Source of the DNA: Lolliginicoccus suaedae
GTDB lineage: Bacteria; Actinomycetota; Actinomycetes; Mycobacteriales; Mycobacteriaceae
DNA: 64,000 bases
Direction: 5' to 3'
NCBI RefSeq assembly: GCF_008312885.1
Contig: NZ_VSSO01000001.1
Location: 620,001 to 684,000 of the forward strand
Within the stretch, counting starts at the first letter, position 1, and the number at the start of each line of letters is the position of its first letter. The position numbers and the translations under genes were made by a program. The notes below the pieces were generated by a model. That model had not been told where the DNA came from. It worked only from the letters and a program-made list of their open reading frames with translations, and ran no database searches. Below are positions 33,948 to 42,927 of the stretch, piece by piece.

Positions 33948-35639
33948 TTATCCGCGCAGGGCGGAGGCGAAGATTCCGGGCAGCTTGGCCCAGGACTTGT
34001 TCGCGGCGAACGCAGTGAGCCGTCGCCCAGTAGTGGCGGCGGTGCGATTGGTCACGAACCAGGGTGGCCGGGGGCTGAGGGCGAGCTCGCCGCGCAGCAG
34101 GGAGCGGGGCGCGGGCCGGAACGGGCCGTTGACGACGGTGCGCTCGGGCTGCGCGAGCAGCAATGCGTTATGCACGACTCCCATGCCGGATTGGACGTCG
34201 TTGAGCGTGTGGCCGGGGAAGGCACCCCAGGTGGCGCGGGCGGTGAGGTAGCCGACGCCGGTCCAGGCGTTGATGGCGATGGTGCCGTAGCGCAGTTCCT
34301 CGATGGCCTTGTCGAATCGCTCTCCGAGGTCCCGGCGGGTGCGGGGGTGGATGATGATGTTCGCGCCGAGCGTGCCGACGAGGTGCTCGTTGGCGAACGC
34401 GACCGCCGCATCAAGGTATTCGGCGGCATCGCCGGGGAGCTCGCTGACGGCGAGGACGGGCGCGAAGTATTCAGTGGTGAGCGCGGGCGAGTCCGCTTCG
34501 ATGCCGGTGGCGAGCACGCGCTCCCCGATGCGGATGGATCCGGCGAGGGTGCCGAGGGCCGAGGCGATGCGGTCGCCGCTGCCGGGGTAGTACGCGGTGC
34601 GGACGGGAGCGTCGACGAGGACGGAGCGCACCTCGGCGAGGAACGCGTCCTTCTGCTCCCACTCGGCCGGCACGACGAGCACCTGCGCGGCGATGCAGTT
34701 GTAGCCGTTGTTGTGGAGTCGCTGGGTGACCACGTGCTCGGCCTGGTAGCGCAGGTCTGCATCACTCCACTCGCCGGGAACGATGATCACCGGGGATACT
34801 CCGCCGAGCTCGCTGCTGATCGGCTTGGCGAGCACGGGGTCGTTGCTGGCCTTGCGGCGCGCGCCCTCCTCGCCGGTGCCGAACACGATGGCGTCGTGGG
34901 TGGCGGCGCTGCCGGTCATGTGGACGTGGCTGATCTGCTCGTGATTGGCGAGGTAGCCGCCCACGTCGGCGCCGCCGAGCACGATGCGCACCACGCCGAG
35001 GTCGATGAGCGGGCGCAGGGCCTTCTCGAGCACCGGCAGCATCGGATCGGTGATGGGGTTGAGCTTGAGGATTGCTACGCGGTTGTGCGCGAACAGCTCG
35101 TAGAGCACATCGAGCGGCGCGATGGAGGTGATGTTTCCCGCGCCGAGCACGAGGCCGGTGCCACCAGTCTCGGTGGGTGTGAGCTGGGCGAGCCCAGCGG
35201 TGCGGATCGCGGTCTGCTCGTCGATGCCGGGGCGCAGCCACACCTCGGCGTGGAAGCCATTGAGCAGCAATGCGTTGGCGAGCTCGTAGGGCAGCACATC
35301 GACGGCTATGCGCCCGCCGGGGGCATCGTGGATGTGCTTGGGGTCGAGCGGGCTGCGGCCCTGCTCGATCGCGTGGAGGGATTCCGCGAGGGCAGTAGTG
35401 GCGGTCAGCACCGGGTAGGGGCCGGACATCCATTCCTCGCCGATGAGCGGGGAGCCCTCGGGGAGGCCCTTGATGCGGGCGGCGGTGGCCACCCATTCGT
35501 TCGCTGCGGCGGCCACGCTCGCGTGGACCTGCTCAAGCAGCTCCCGGCGCCGGCGAACGGGCGTCGATGACCAGAGCTTCTCCCCCGCGGCAAGCTCGTC
35601 GAGAAGATCATCCAGGTGTGCGGGAATGGGCATGGTCAA
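33948..35639 (-). CDS. Aldehyde dehydrogenase family protein, long divergent form
   Basis: 563 residues, longer than the usual ~490. The Rossmann and catalytic regions show Asn169 in VLGAGNITSIAPLDVLYEL, LKLNPITDP, HMTGSAATHD, catalytic Glu277 in SSELGGVSPVII and nucleophile Cys315 in NNGYNCIAAQVLVV. The canonical FxNxGQxC context is altered, so it is not a standard betaine-aldehyde dehydrogenase. The basic C-terminal tail (about 500-563) is an extension. First gene of an operon with the GMC oxidoreductase, so it probably oxidises the aldehyde that enzyme makes, with NAD(P)+. Confidence 0.85.
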   Translation of the reverse strand: MTMPIPAHLDDLLDELAAGEKLWSSTPVRRRRELLEQVHASVAAAANEWVATAARIKGLPEGSPLIGEEWMSGPYPVLTATTALAESLHAIEQGRSPLDPKHIHDAPGGRIAVDVLPYELANALLLNGFHAEVWLRPGIDEQTAIRTAGLAQLTPTETGGTGLVLGAGNITSIAPLDVLYELFAHNRVAILKLNPITDPMLPVLEKALRPLIDLGVVRIVLGGADVGGYLANHEQISHVHMTGSAATHDAIVFGTGEEGARRKASNDPVLAKPISSELGGVSPVIIVPGEWSDADLRYQAEHVVTQRLHNNGYNCIAAQVLVVPAEWEQKDAFLAEVRSVLVDAPVRTAYYPGSGDRIASALGTLAGSIRIGERVLATGIEADSPALTTEYFAPVLAVSELPGDAAEYLDAAVAFANEHLVGTLGANIIIHPRTRRDLGERFDKAIEELRYGTIAINAWTGVGYLTARATWGAFPGHTLNDVQSGMGVVHNALLLAQPERTVVNGPFRPAPRSLLRGELALSPRPPWFVTNRTAATTGRRLTAFAANKSWAKLPGIFASALRG

Positions 35640-35885
35640 CCTCGTCTCGCCCCGGCCCTGTCATGGCCGGGCATCGCTGCATCGTATTGCCGCTACCGTA
35701 CTCCGGCTGGCCCTTGGCGGGGCGGACTTGGTGAGCGTCCCAGCACGCCGCGCCGAATAATAGTTCGCGTAAAAAGTAGTGTGTTTCCGGTCACAGAGTG
35801 TCATGATTGATCTTGAGCCGCAATGAACCGAGAGCTTTATCGACAGAGCCGTCCGACCACGCTACTTCGGTGAGGAAGTGCCGCC

Positions 35886-37463
35886 ATGCTCAGGAAAATG
35901 CACGATCGGCTCGGCTTGCAGACCGATCCCACGATCTTCTTCGTCTCCGGCGGCCTGGTCCTCGGGTTCGTCGCGGTCGCCATCGCTTTCACCGATTTCA
36001 TCGACAGTGTGTTCACCGCGGCCCGCGACTGGCTGCTGACCTCGCTGGGCTGGTTCTACATCCTGGGCGTCACCTCGTTCCTGATCTTCCTCATCTGGAT
36101 CGCGCTGAGCAAGTTCGGGCACGTGCGGCTCGGTGGCGCGGACGAGAAGCCCGAGTTCGGCACCGCCACCTGGTTCGCGATGCTGTTCGCTGCTGGCATC
36201 GGCACGATCCTGATGTTCTGGGGCGTGGCCGAGCCGATCAATCACTACGCCAATCCCCCGCGCGCCGACGTGGAGCCCGAGTCCCTGGCGGCCATGGAAG
36301 AGGCGATGGGCTTCACCCTGTACCACTTCGGCCTGCACACCTGGACGATCTTCTGCCTGCCCGCCCTCGCGTTCTCCTACTTCGTGTACAAGCGCGGACT
36401 CCCGATGCGCGTGTCGTCGATCTTCTACCCGCTGCTGGGCGAGCGCATCCACCAGTGGCCCGGCAAGGCCATCGACATCCTCGCGGTCATCGGCACCCTG
36501 TTCGGCGTGGCCACCTCGATCGGCCTGGGCACCCTGCAGATCAACGCTGGCCTCAACAGCCTGTTCGGCGTGCCGATGGGCAAGCCCGCCCAGGTGATCC
36601 TCATCGCGATCATCACGCTGATCGCCATCGGCTCGGTGATGCTGGGCCTCGACAAGGGCATCAAGCGGCTGTCGAACATCAACATCACCATGGCCGTGGG
36701 CCTGCTCATCTTCATCTTCCTCACCGGCTCCACGCTGTATCTCGCCAAGGGCATCATCGAGACGACTGGCACCTACCTCGAATGGCTGGTGCCGCTCGCG
36801 TTCTGGACCGATGCCTCCAACGTCAACCCGGGCTGGCAGGGCAACTGGACGGTGTTCTACTGGGCATGGACCATCACCTGGGCGCCGTTCGTGGGCATCT
36901 TCATCGCCCGCATCTCCAAGGGCCGCACCATCCGGGAGTTCGTCGGTGGCGTGCTCGCCCTGCCCACGGCGTTCTCCATCGTCTGGTTCTCCATCTTCGG
37001 GCTCTCCTCGTTCGACATCGAGCGCAACCAGGAGGGCACGCTCGTGCAGGAAGTCGTCGAGGAGAACGACATCCCCGGCGCCTTGTTCGCCTTCCTCGAG
37101 AACTTCCCTCTCACTACGCTGATCGCATCGATCTCGGTGCTGATCGTCGTCATCTTCTTCACCACGTCCTCGGACTCGGCCTCCCTGGTGGTGGACATGC
37201 TGTGCACCGGCGAATCGGAGGCGGGGCCCGTCCGCCAGCGCGTGTTCTGGGCAGCACTCGAAGGAGTCGTCGGCGCCACCCTGCTCGCCGCGGCGGCGGG
37301 AACCAACGGGCTCGACGCCTTGCAACAGGTGATCACGGTGATCGGTCTACCGTTCTTCCTCATCGGTTTCGTGATGATCTACAGTCTCGTCAAGGCGCTC
37401 AACGAGGATCATGTGTCCACGGGATCACCCGTGAGGGAACGCAAGCACGCCAATCTGAACTAG
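35886..37463 (+). CDS. BCCT family betaine/choline/carnitine transporter
   Basis: 525 residues, 12 predicted membrane helices. The family motif in helix 8 is intact (WAWTITWAPFVGIFIARISK, then GRTIREF). The substrate aromatic box region FWGVAEPINHY is also present. The cytoplasmic C-terminal tail is short (about 20 residues), so osmosensing by a long tail, as in BetP, is unlikely. It imports a quaternary ammonium compound with sodium or protons. ATG 35886 has GAGGAAG eight bases upstream. The 246 bases to the divergent aldehyde dehydrogenase gene are A/T-richer and must hold both promoters; no clear operator was seen. Confidence 0.9.
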   Translation: MLRKMHDRLGLQTDPTIFFVSGGLVLGFVAVAIAFTDFIDSVFTAARDWLLTSLGWFYILGVTSFLIFLIWIALSKFGHVRLGGADEKPEFGTATWFAMLFAAGIGTILMFWGVAEPINHYANPPRADVEPESLAAMEEAMGFTLYHFGLHTWTIFCLPALAFSYFVYKRGLPMRVSSIFYPLLGERIHQWPGKAIDILAVIGTLFGVATSIGLGTLQINAGLNSLFGVPMGKPAQVILIAIITLIAIGSVMLGLDKGIKRLSNINITMAVGLLIFIFLTGSTLYLAKGIIETTGTYLEWLVPLAFWTDASNVNPGWQGNWTVFYWAWTITWAPFVGIFIARISKGRTIREFVGGVLALPTAFSIVWFSIFGLSSFDIERNQEGTLVQEVVEENDIPGALFAFLENFPLTTLIASISVLIVVIFFTTSSDSASLVVDMLCTGESEAGPVRQRVFWAALEGVVGATLLAAAAGTNGLDALQQVITVIGLPFFLIGFVMIYSLVKALNEDHVSTGSPVRERKHANLN

Positions 37464-37488
37464 GCGGTGCGGCCAGGGCGGCGCGTGC

Positions 37489-37887
37489 CTAGGACGGGTC
37501 GCCGAGGCCGCTGATATCGCCCGGCACGTCCACTGCGTGCTCGCGAAGCACCTCGAGCGGCACTATGTCGAGGACACGCTCATGGGAAGCGGCCAGGACG
37601 ACCGGGGCAGCTGCCCCGTCCTCGTGGGCGCGCAGCCAGTTCCGTGCCGTCACGCACCACCGGTCCCCCGGCTGCAGGCCCGGGAAGCCGTACACCGGCA
37701 TCGGCCGGGTCAGGTCATTGCCGATCGACCGCTGATGGTCCAGGAACTCGCGCGTGACCACCGCGCAGATCGTGTGGCTGCCCAGGTCCTCATCGCCGGT
37801 GCTGCAGCATCCATCGCGGTAGAAGCCGGTCACGGGATCGGTGCCGCATTCCTCCAGCTCGCTGCCGAGCACATTGTTGTCCGCCAT
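37489..37887 (-). CDS. DUF2237 family protein
   Basis: 132 residues. Contains NNVLGSELEECGTDPVTGFYRDGCC, split by the family as NVLG...C...TGFxRDGxC, then DLGSHTICAVVTREFL and GDRWCVTARNWLRA, the DUF2237 core with conserved cysteines. Function unknown; single-domain cytoplasmic protein. A CATACT box six bases before ATG 37887 may make it leaderless. Confidence 0.88.
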   Translation of the reverse strand: MADNNVLGSELEECGTDPVTGFYRDGCCSTGDEDLGSHTICAVVTREFLDHQRSIGNDLTRPMPVYGFPGLQPGDRWCVTARNWLRAHEDGAAAPVVLAASHERVLDIVPLEVLREHAVDVPGDISGLGDPS

Positions 37888-38015
37888 GCACCCAGTATGC
37901 CGATGGCGCGTCCATTGCCCATGCTGCCGCGCTGTAACGCGAGCACCCCGTGCAGCGTCTGTAGACCTAGGCGCCCCGTTGACGGAGCGGGGCATGGGAA
38001 TCATCAGGAGCAAGC

Positions 38016-38408
38016 ATGTCCATCAATCGGGTATTCGCCTACATCTCCGCCGCGATCTATCTGGCCGCGGGAGTCGTTGGCTTCCTCATCACTGGGTTCG
38101 ACGATTTCGCGGGACAGACCGACGAGAAGATCCTGTTCCTCGCCGTCAACCCGCTGCATAATCTCGTGCACATCGCGCTAGGGCTCGCCTGGCTCGCTGC
38201 TGCACAGGTCCCGGCCGTCACTCGCACCGCGAACATGCTCCTCGGGGCTGGTCTGCTGGGCGCGTTCGTGCTCGGGGTCGCGGGGGCTGCCGAGTTCCTC
38301 AACATCACCTCGGTGACCGAGCCGGACAACGCGCTGCACCTTGTGTACGGCATCGCGAGCATCGTGATCGGCTGGCGGGCTGACCGCCGATCGGCCGTCA
38401 CGGCGTAG
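38016..38408 (+). CDS. DUF4383 membrane protein
   Basis: 130 residues, four membrane helices. VNPLHNLVHIALGLAWLAAA and PDNALHLVYGIASIVIGW are the two HNxxH-type halves of DUF4383 proteins, common in actinobacteria and of unknown role. ATG 38016 is preceded by CAGGAGCA. Monocistronic. Confidence 0.87.
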   Translation: MSINRVFAYISAAIYLAAGVVGFLITGFDDFAGQTDEKILFLAVNPLHNLVHIALGLAWLAAAQVPAVTRTANMLLGAGLLGAFVLGVAGAAEFLNITSVTEPDNALHLVYGIASIVIGWRADRRSAVTA

Positions 38409-38463
38409 GCGCACGGCACGCGCGGCTCGAGCGTGGGCTGGCGCGGCTCGCGGAGGATGCCCG

Positions 38464-39060
38464 CTATTCAGCAGCGTCGCGGGCCGTGCCGGTCATCTCC
38501 CCCTCGGGGTCGAAGAGCATGCAGACTACTTCCCGGTCACCGTCGGCCCAGGAGGACTCCGTCGGGTAGAGGTAGGACATGTAGTAGCGGGAGTCGAGAT
38601 AGTCGATGCCTACGAAAGGCTCGAACTCGTCGTAGCACTCGGCCTCGACCTGCTCGATCAGCTGCTCCTCCGCCGGGAAGGGACCGTCCGGGAGGTCAAC
38701 GAGGGCATAGACCTCCCGGCCGTGCGGCGCCGCGCACGGCACCACGCCAACCGATTCCACCTGGCTCTCGGTGGAGCTCTCCGCGAGGCAATCGCCGACC
38801 CGCAGCTTGAACGCAGAGACCTCGTTGGCCTCGATCGGCTCTGGCTCGGCCTGGCGACCGAAAGACTCCTTGGCGGCATCGGCATCGCCGCCCGCCACTG
38901 GAGCCCGGGTTTCCGCTTGATCCGGCCCGGCAGTTGGCTCATCGCCGGAATCCGTTCCGAGCGAGAACGAGCACGCCGACGCCGTCAGCCCGACGGCAAC
39001 TGTCGTTGCAGCCAGGGCGCTCTGGGCGAGGGACCGTCGAAGAAGGGGGACAACAGCCAT
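38464..39060 (-). CDS. Septum formation family lipoprotein
   Basis: 198 residues. Lipoprotein signal ending GLTASAC (Cys30). After an acidic linker the Septum_form domain shows LRVGDCLAES, VESVGVVPCAAPHGREVYALV and later AECYDEF and EVVCMLF, i.e. the four conserved cysteines. In mycobacteria and relatives such proteins are envelope-associated; a direct role in division is not proven. No operon partner. Confidence 0.85.
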   Translation of the reverse strand: MAVVPLLRRSLAQSALAATTVAVGLTASACSFSLGTDSGDEPTAGPDQAETRAPVAGGDADAAKESFGRQAEPEPIEANEVSAFKLRVGDCLAESSTESQVESVGVVPCAAPHGREVYALVDLPDGPFPAEEQLIEQVEAECYDEFEPFVGIDYLDSRYYMSYLYPTESSWADGDREVVCMLFDPEGEMTGTARDAAE

Positions 39061-39145
39061 GGCGGCCTCCTGGCCGTTCGAGGGCTTGCGAGGAGCTTGT
39101 GCTGCCTGTGGGTGAATAATATCGTCCGCCTCGCGCCCTTGCCCG

Positions 39146-39607
39146 CTATGTCGCTCTTTCCGCAGCCCGCGCGATGCTGTCGAGATCCTTCTCCATGGCC
39201 TTGCGGGTGATGGAGGTTCCGAGCCGCACCATGGCCTTGTCGGCGAGCTTGCGAAGCCCCCGCCGCTCGGGCATCGTCGCGGAGAATCGCATCGTCACGG
39301 CGGTCCCCCCATCGCTATCAGCGAGCTCGAACTCGGTCTCGTAGCGCACCGTGCCATGCTCGGCGCCGATCACGGTGCGCCGCGGCGGCTCGACCTCGGT
39401 GACCCACATCTCCTCGCTGGCCTCCCGGCCCATCATCCTGCGGGTCTCCCGCCAGCGGGTACCCACCTCATAGCCGTCCCCACCGAGGCGCTCGATGCGA
39501 ACAATGCCGTCAAGGACGTCAGCGGCGTTGTCGATATCGGTGATGATCCGCCACACTCGCTCGACCGGTGCATTGATGTGGCGCGTGATGTCGATGCTTG
39601 ACTCCAT
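39146..39607 (-). CDS. SRPBCC family protein (polyketide cyclase/START-like)
   Basis: 153 residues. ITRHINAPVERVWRIITDIDNA is the typical SRPBCC opening, followed by a beta-sheet hydrophobic pocket and a long C-terminal helix (KAMEKDLDSIARAAE). Binds a hydrophobic ligand; function unknown. ATG 39607 is chosen because TATCGT lies exactly six bases upstream (leaderless). It starts 30 bases downstream of the uracil-DNA glycosylase remnant, on the same strand. Before insertion of the CYP153 cassette, it was probably the gene next to the glycosylase. Confidence 0.82.
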   Translation of the reverse strand: MESSIDITRHINAPVERVWRIITDIDNAADVLDGIVRIERLGGDGYEVGTRWRETRRMMGREASEEMWVTEVEPPRRTVIGAEHGTVRYETEFELADSDGGTAVTMRFSATMPERRGLRKLADKAMVRLGTSITRKAMEKDLDSIARAAERAT

Positions 39608-39613
39608 GCGCAT

Positions 39614-39619
39614 ACGATA
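39614..39619 (-). promoter_or_regulatory. -10 box TATCGT, probable leaderless promoter of SRPBCC gene
   Basis: TATCGT on the minus strand ends six bases before ATG 39607. Confidence 0.5.
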
Positions 39620-39636
39620 GCGACGCAGGGTGACAA

Positions 39637-39706
39637 CTAGGCAGCGCACAGGTCACGGGCGCGCAAGAAGATCGTGTCGAGCATCGATGGGGTCAGCCGA
39701 CCCGCG
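39637..39706 (-). pseudogene. 3'-end remnant of a uracil-DNA glycosylase gene
   Basis: About 70 bases are ~85% identical to 42928-42997, the 3' end of the intact glycosylase gene. Read on the minus strand it gives GRLTPSMLDTIFLRARDLC plus AA-stop, against GRLTPTMLDAIFLRARDLC plus AA-stop in the intact gene. Most differences are silent and the stop codon is conserved. It has no start or upstream homology. This marks the far border of the ferredoxin-CYP153-reductase cassette. Confidence 0.85.
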
Positions 39707-39812
39707 ACTCGCCGGGCTGCTGCTGATGCTCGGCCACCGCGGCGCCTCACTCCCCCCAGCCACGATCACAAGCCGCGGCACGCTCCTTCGCCGGAGCAAC
39801 GGCTCCGCCTGC

Positions 39813-39845
39813 GCACCATCCTTGGTGCAAGATCCGTGAATCTTG
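39813..39845. promoter_or_regulatory. Two overlapping dyads upstream of the CYP153 operon
   Basis: GCACCA-TCCT-TGGTGC (39813-39828) shares its last base with CAAGAT-CCGTGA-ATCTTG (39828-39845), 47 bases before the ferredoxin start. A small hairpin CGGAGC-AACG-GCTCCG precedes them (39792-39807). Likely promoter-proximal operator, or terminator plus operator; the regulator is unknown. Confidence 0.5.
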
Positions 39846-39891
39846 ACGGTTCCTCGTCCTCGCGCGCACGACGAATCATAGGATAAGGAAT

Positions 39892-40212
39892 ATGGGAAAG
39901 ATCACATTCATTTCACACGACGGCGAAGAGACTGAGGTCGAGATCGTCGAGGGACAGTCGCTGATGCAGCTCGCGACCAATAACGGCCTCGCGGGCATTG
40001 ATGGCGACTGCGGAGGCGAAGCCGCCTGCGGCACGTGTCACATCATTCTCGAAGCAGAGTGGTACGACAAAACCGGTGAACAGAGCGATGACGAGGCCCA
40101 GATGCTCGACCTGACACCTGAGCGGGTTGCCACTTCACGTCTTTCGTGCCAGATCAAGGCCACTGAGGCCATGGACGGGATGATTGTTCATCTCCCCGAA
40201 TTCCAGATGTAG
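39892..40212 (+). CDS. [2Fe-2S] ferredoxin (adrenodoxin type) of the CYP153 system
   Basis: 106 residues. Cluster cysteines Cys40, Cys46, Cys49 and Cys86 (DCGGEAACGTCH and SRLSC) fit the C-x5-C-x2-C...C pattern of P450-reducing ferredoxins. It carries electrons from the reductase (third gene) to CYP153 (second gene). First gene of a three-gene operon; 35 bases separate it from CYP153. G+C and codon use look lower than in surrounding genes, consistent with acquisition. Confidence 0.93.
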   Translation: MGKITFISHDGEETEVEIVEGQSLMQLATNNGLAGIDGDCGGEAACGTCHIILEAEWYDKTGEQSDDEAQMLDLTPERVATSRLSCQIKATEAMDGMIVHLPEFQM

Positions 40213-40247
40213 CCCGGAATTTCCCAGAATACGACGAGGCAGGCGCA

Positions 40248-41663
40248 ATGAACAACATTTTCTCCCCGGTGAAAAACAAAGTTTTCTACCCGGTAAAGAA
40301 CAAAGTCGAGCAGGTCGTCCCGCTCGATGTACTGGTCAAGGGGTCGCATCTTTACAACAAGGCCCGCCGAGTCATCGACCCGCGTGAGCGCTCGCCCATC
40401 TTCGTTGAAACGCCAATCCCTGATGGCGCCACCATTCCACTAGCCGATATCGACATGAGCAACCCGTTCCTGTACCGGCAGGGGCAGTGGGAATCACACT
40501 TCAAGCGTCTGCGGGACGAATCCCCGGTGCACCACCAGACGAAGGGGCCGTTCGGCCCGTTCTGGTCGGTCACCCGCTACGAGGACATCCTCGCGATGGA
40601 CAAGAACCATCACCTGTTCTCGGCCGAGCCCGACATCATCATCGGCAAGTTCCCTGCCGGATTCGACATCAAGATGTTCATCGCCATGGACCCGCCCCAG
40701 CACGATATTCAGCGCGCTGCGGTGCAGCCAGTGGTCGCGCCGCAAAATCTCAAGGAATTGGAAGGGCTGATCCGGTCCCGCGTCCAGGAGGTACTCGACG
40801 AGCTCCCGGTCGGCGAGCCGTTCGACTGGGTGGACAACGTATCGATCGAGCTGACCGGCCGCATGCTCGCAACGCTGGTCGACTACCCGTATGAGCTCCG
40901 GCGCGAGCTCACGGTGATCTCCGACTTGGCTTCGGGCGTGCCGGGCGCGACGGGGGGCACCTCTGACCTCGACGAGGTATTCACCCAGTGCCGACCAATC
41001 CTGCGCAGAGTCATGCAGCTTTGGGAACAGAAGAAGGCACGCATCGAGGCGGGCGAGGCTCCCGGATATGACTTGTTCAGCCTGCTGCTGGCCGACGAGA
41101 ACACGAAGGACATGATCGAGCGCCGTCCGATGGAGTTCCTGGGCAACTGCGTGCTGCTCGTCATCGGCGGCAATGATACGACCCGCAACTCGATGAGCGG
41201 TGGCGTATATGCGCTGAACAAGTTCCCGGATGAGTTCGCCAAGCTGAAGGCCAACCCGAAGCTGATCCCGAACATGGTGTCGGAAATAGTCCGCTGGCAG
41301 ACGCCCTTGGCATATATGGCGCGCCGGGCCAACGAGGACACCGTCCTCGGCGGACAGAATATCAAAAAGGGCGACAAGCTCATCATGTGGTATGCCTCGG
41401 CCAACCGCGACGAGCGCCACTTCGACAGCCCGGAAAAGCTCATCATCGACCGCAAGAACGCTCGCAACCACATCGCGTTCGGCTTCGGTGTGCACCGCTG
41501 CATGGGCAACCGTCTCGCCGAGATGCAGCTGCGCATCCTCTGGGAGGAGCTTCTCGAGCGGTTCGACGACATCAAGGTCGTCGAGGAGCCCGAGATCGTG
41601 CAGTCGACCTTCGTGCGCGGCTACTCGAAGATGATGGTCGAGCTCACCAAGAAGCAGGCCTGA
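40248..41663 (+). CDS. Cytochrome P450 CYP153, alkane terminal hydroxylase
   Basis: 471 residues. The I-helix reads LVIGGNDTTRNSMSGGVY (307-319), characteristic of CYP153. ExxR is Glu346-Arg349, and the haem loop is FGFGVHRCMGNRL with Cys418. CYP153 enzymes hydroxylate medium-chain alkanes, fatty acids or alcohols at the terminal carbon, fed by the adjacent ferredoxin and reductase. The N-terminus holds a short internal repeat (SPVKNKVFYPVKNKV). No membrane anchor, so cytosolic. ATG 40248 follows GAGGCAGG. Confidence 0.93.
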   Translation: MNNIFSPVKNKVFYPVKNKVEQVVPLDVLVKGSHLYNKARRVIDPRERSPIFVETPIPDGATIPLADIDMSNPFLYRQGQWESHFKRLRDESPVHHQTKGPFGPFWSVTRYEDILAMDKNHHLFSAEPDIIIGKFPAGFDIKMFIAMDPPQHDIQRAAVQPVVAPQNLKELEGLIRSRVQEVLDELPVGEPFDWVDNVSIELTGRMLATLVDYPYELRRELTVISDLASGVPGATGGTSDLDEVFTQCRPILRRVMQLWEQKKARIEAGEAPGYDLFSLLLADENTKDMIERRPMEFLGNCVLLVIGGNDTTRNSMSGGVYALNKFPDEFAKLKANPKLIPNMVSEIVRWQTPLAYMARRANEDTVLGGQNIKKGDKLIMWYASANRDERHFDSPEKLIIDRKNARNHIAFGFGVHRCMGNRLAEMQLRILWEELLERFDDIKVVEEPEIVQSTFVRGYSKMMVELTKKQA

Positions 41664-41666
41664 CAT

Positions 41667-42920
41667 ATGCGAGTGCTGATCATCGGAGCAAGCCACGCTG
41701 GCGCGCAAGTGTGCGCCAACCTGCGCCAGGACGGCTGGACCGGGGAAATCCTCGTCATCGGTGACGAGCCGGTCCTGCCGTACCACCGGCCCCCGCTCTC
41801 CAAGACGTACCTTGCAGGCAAGACAACGCTTGACGAGCAGCTCATCCGCCCGGCGGCGTACTACGAGAAGCACGACATCAGGTTCCGTGTCGCCCGTGTC
41901 GATAGCATCGATCGAGAGGCTCACACCGTCACGCTGTCCGATGGCGAGCAAGTCAGCTACGACAAGCTTGTGCTGTGCGTCGGGGCCCGGCCACGCAGCC
42001 TTCCCATCGCAGGTGCTGAGCTGGCCGGAGTGCATTACCTTCGCGATGCCGCCGACATCGAGGCGATCCGTGAAGGCCTGCACGCCAAGGGGCTGCACGC
42101 CAGCGGACGCGTCACGATCATCGGCGCTGGTTACATCGGCTTGGAGACGGCCGCATCGCTGCGCCAGCTCGGCGTTGAGGTCACGGTCCTCGAGAGCGCC
42201 GATCGTGTGCTCCAGCGGGTCACCGCCCCGGAACTGTCAGAGTTCTACACCCGCGTCCACCGCGAGGAAGGCGTGGACGTGCGCACCGGGGTCACCATCT
42301 CGGGCATCGAGGGCGACGAGCACGGGCACGTGCGCGGGGTGCGCCTCGCGGACGGTGAACTCGTTCCCGCCGACCTCGTGATCATCGGCATTGGAATCGT
42401 GCCGAACGTGGAGCTCGCCGAAGCTGCCGGCCTGGCCGTGGACAACGGGGTTGTCATCGACGACCACGGGCAGACGAGCGACCCGGACATCTTCGCGGCC
42501 GGGGACTGCGCGAGCCACTACCTGGCCCGGTACGGGCGCCAGATCCGCCTCGAGTCGGTGCCCAGCGCCGGGGAACAAGCCAAGGCAGTCGGAGCCAGGA
42601 TCTGCGACAAGGAGAAGGAGATCAAGGCTCTGCCGTGGTTCTGGTCCGACCAGTACGAGCTCAAGCTACAGATCGCCGGCCTCAATGACGGCTACGACAG
42701 CATTGTGTTTCGCGGAGACCCAGCGGCTGGACGTAGCTTCGCTTGTTTCTACTTCAAGCAGGGGCAGATGATTTCCGCCGACTGCGTGAACCACCCGAAA
42801 GAGTTCGTTTTCGCGCGGCGCGTCATCGGTGATCAACTGGCCGTTGATCCGGAGAAACTGGCAGATCCGGAGAACTCGCTGAACGACTTGCTGCGCGCGG
42901 CACAGGCCGAGCGGGCCTGA
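41667..42920 (+). CDS. FAD-dependent ferredoxin reductase of the CYP153 system
   Basis: 417 residues. FAD-binding LIIGASHAGAQVCANLR at the N-terminus (a GASHAG form of GxGxxG common in these reductases), NAD-binding VTIIGAGYIGLETAASLR at about 150, FAD contact IFAAGDCASHYL at about 275, and the C-terminal reductase dimerisation domain. It takes electrons from NAD(P)H to the [2Fe-2S] ferredoxin. Starts three bases after the CYP153 stop, so translationally coupled. Ends eight bases from the convergent glycosylase gene. Confidence 0.92.
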   Translation: MRVLIIGASHAGAQVCANLRQDGWTGEILVIGDEPVLPYHRPPLSKTYLAGKTTLDEQLIRPAAYYEKHDIRFRVARVDSIDREAHTVTLSDGEQVSYDKLVLCVGARPRSLPIAGAELAGVHYLRDAADIEAIREGLHAKGLHASGRVTIIGAGYIGLETAASLRQLGVEVTVLESADRVLQRVTAPELSEFYTRVHREEGVDVRTGVTISGIEGDEHGHVRGVRLADGELVPADLVIIGIGIVPNVELAEAAGLAVDNGVVIDDHGQTSDPDIFAAGDCASHYLARYGRQIRLESVPSAGEQAKAVGARICDKEKEIKALPWFWSDQYELKLQIAGLNDGYDSIVFRGDPAAGRSFACFYFKQGQMISADCVNHPKEFVFARRVIGDQLAVDPEKLADPENSLNDLLRAAQAERA

Positions 42921-42927
42921 CGGCGGT

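Noticed and set aside
40494-42098. Open frame antisense to CYP153 and its reductase
   Set aside because: Shadow of strongly supported genes; no domain and no ribosome site.
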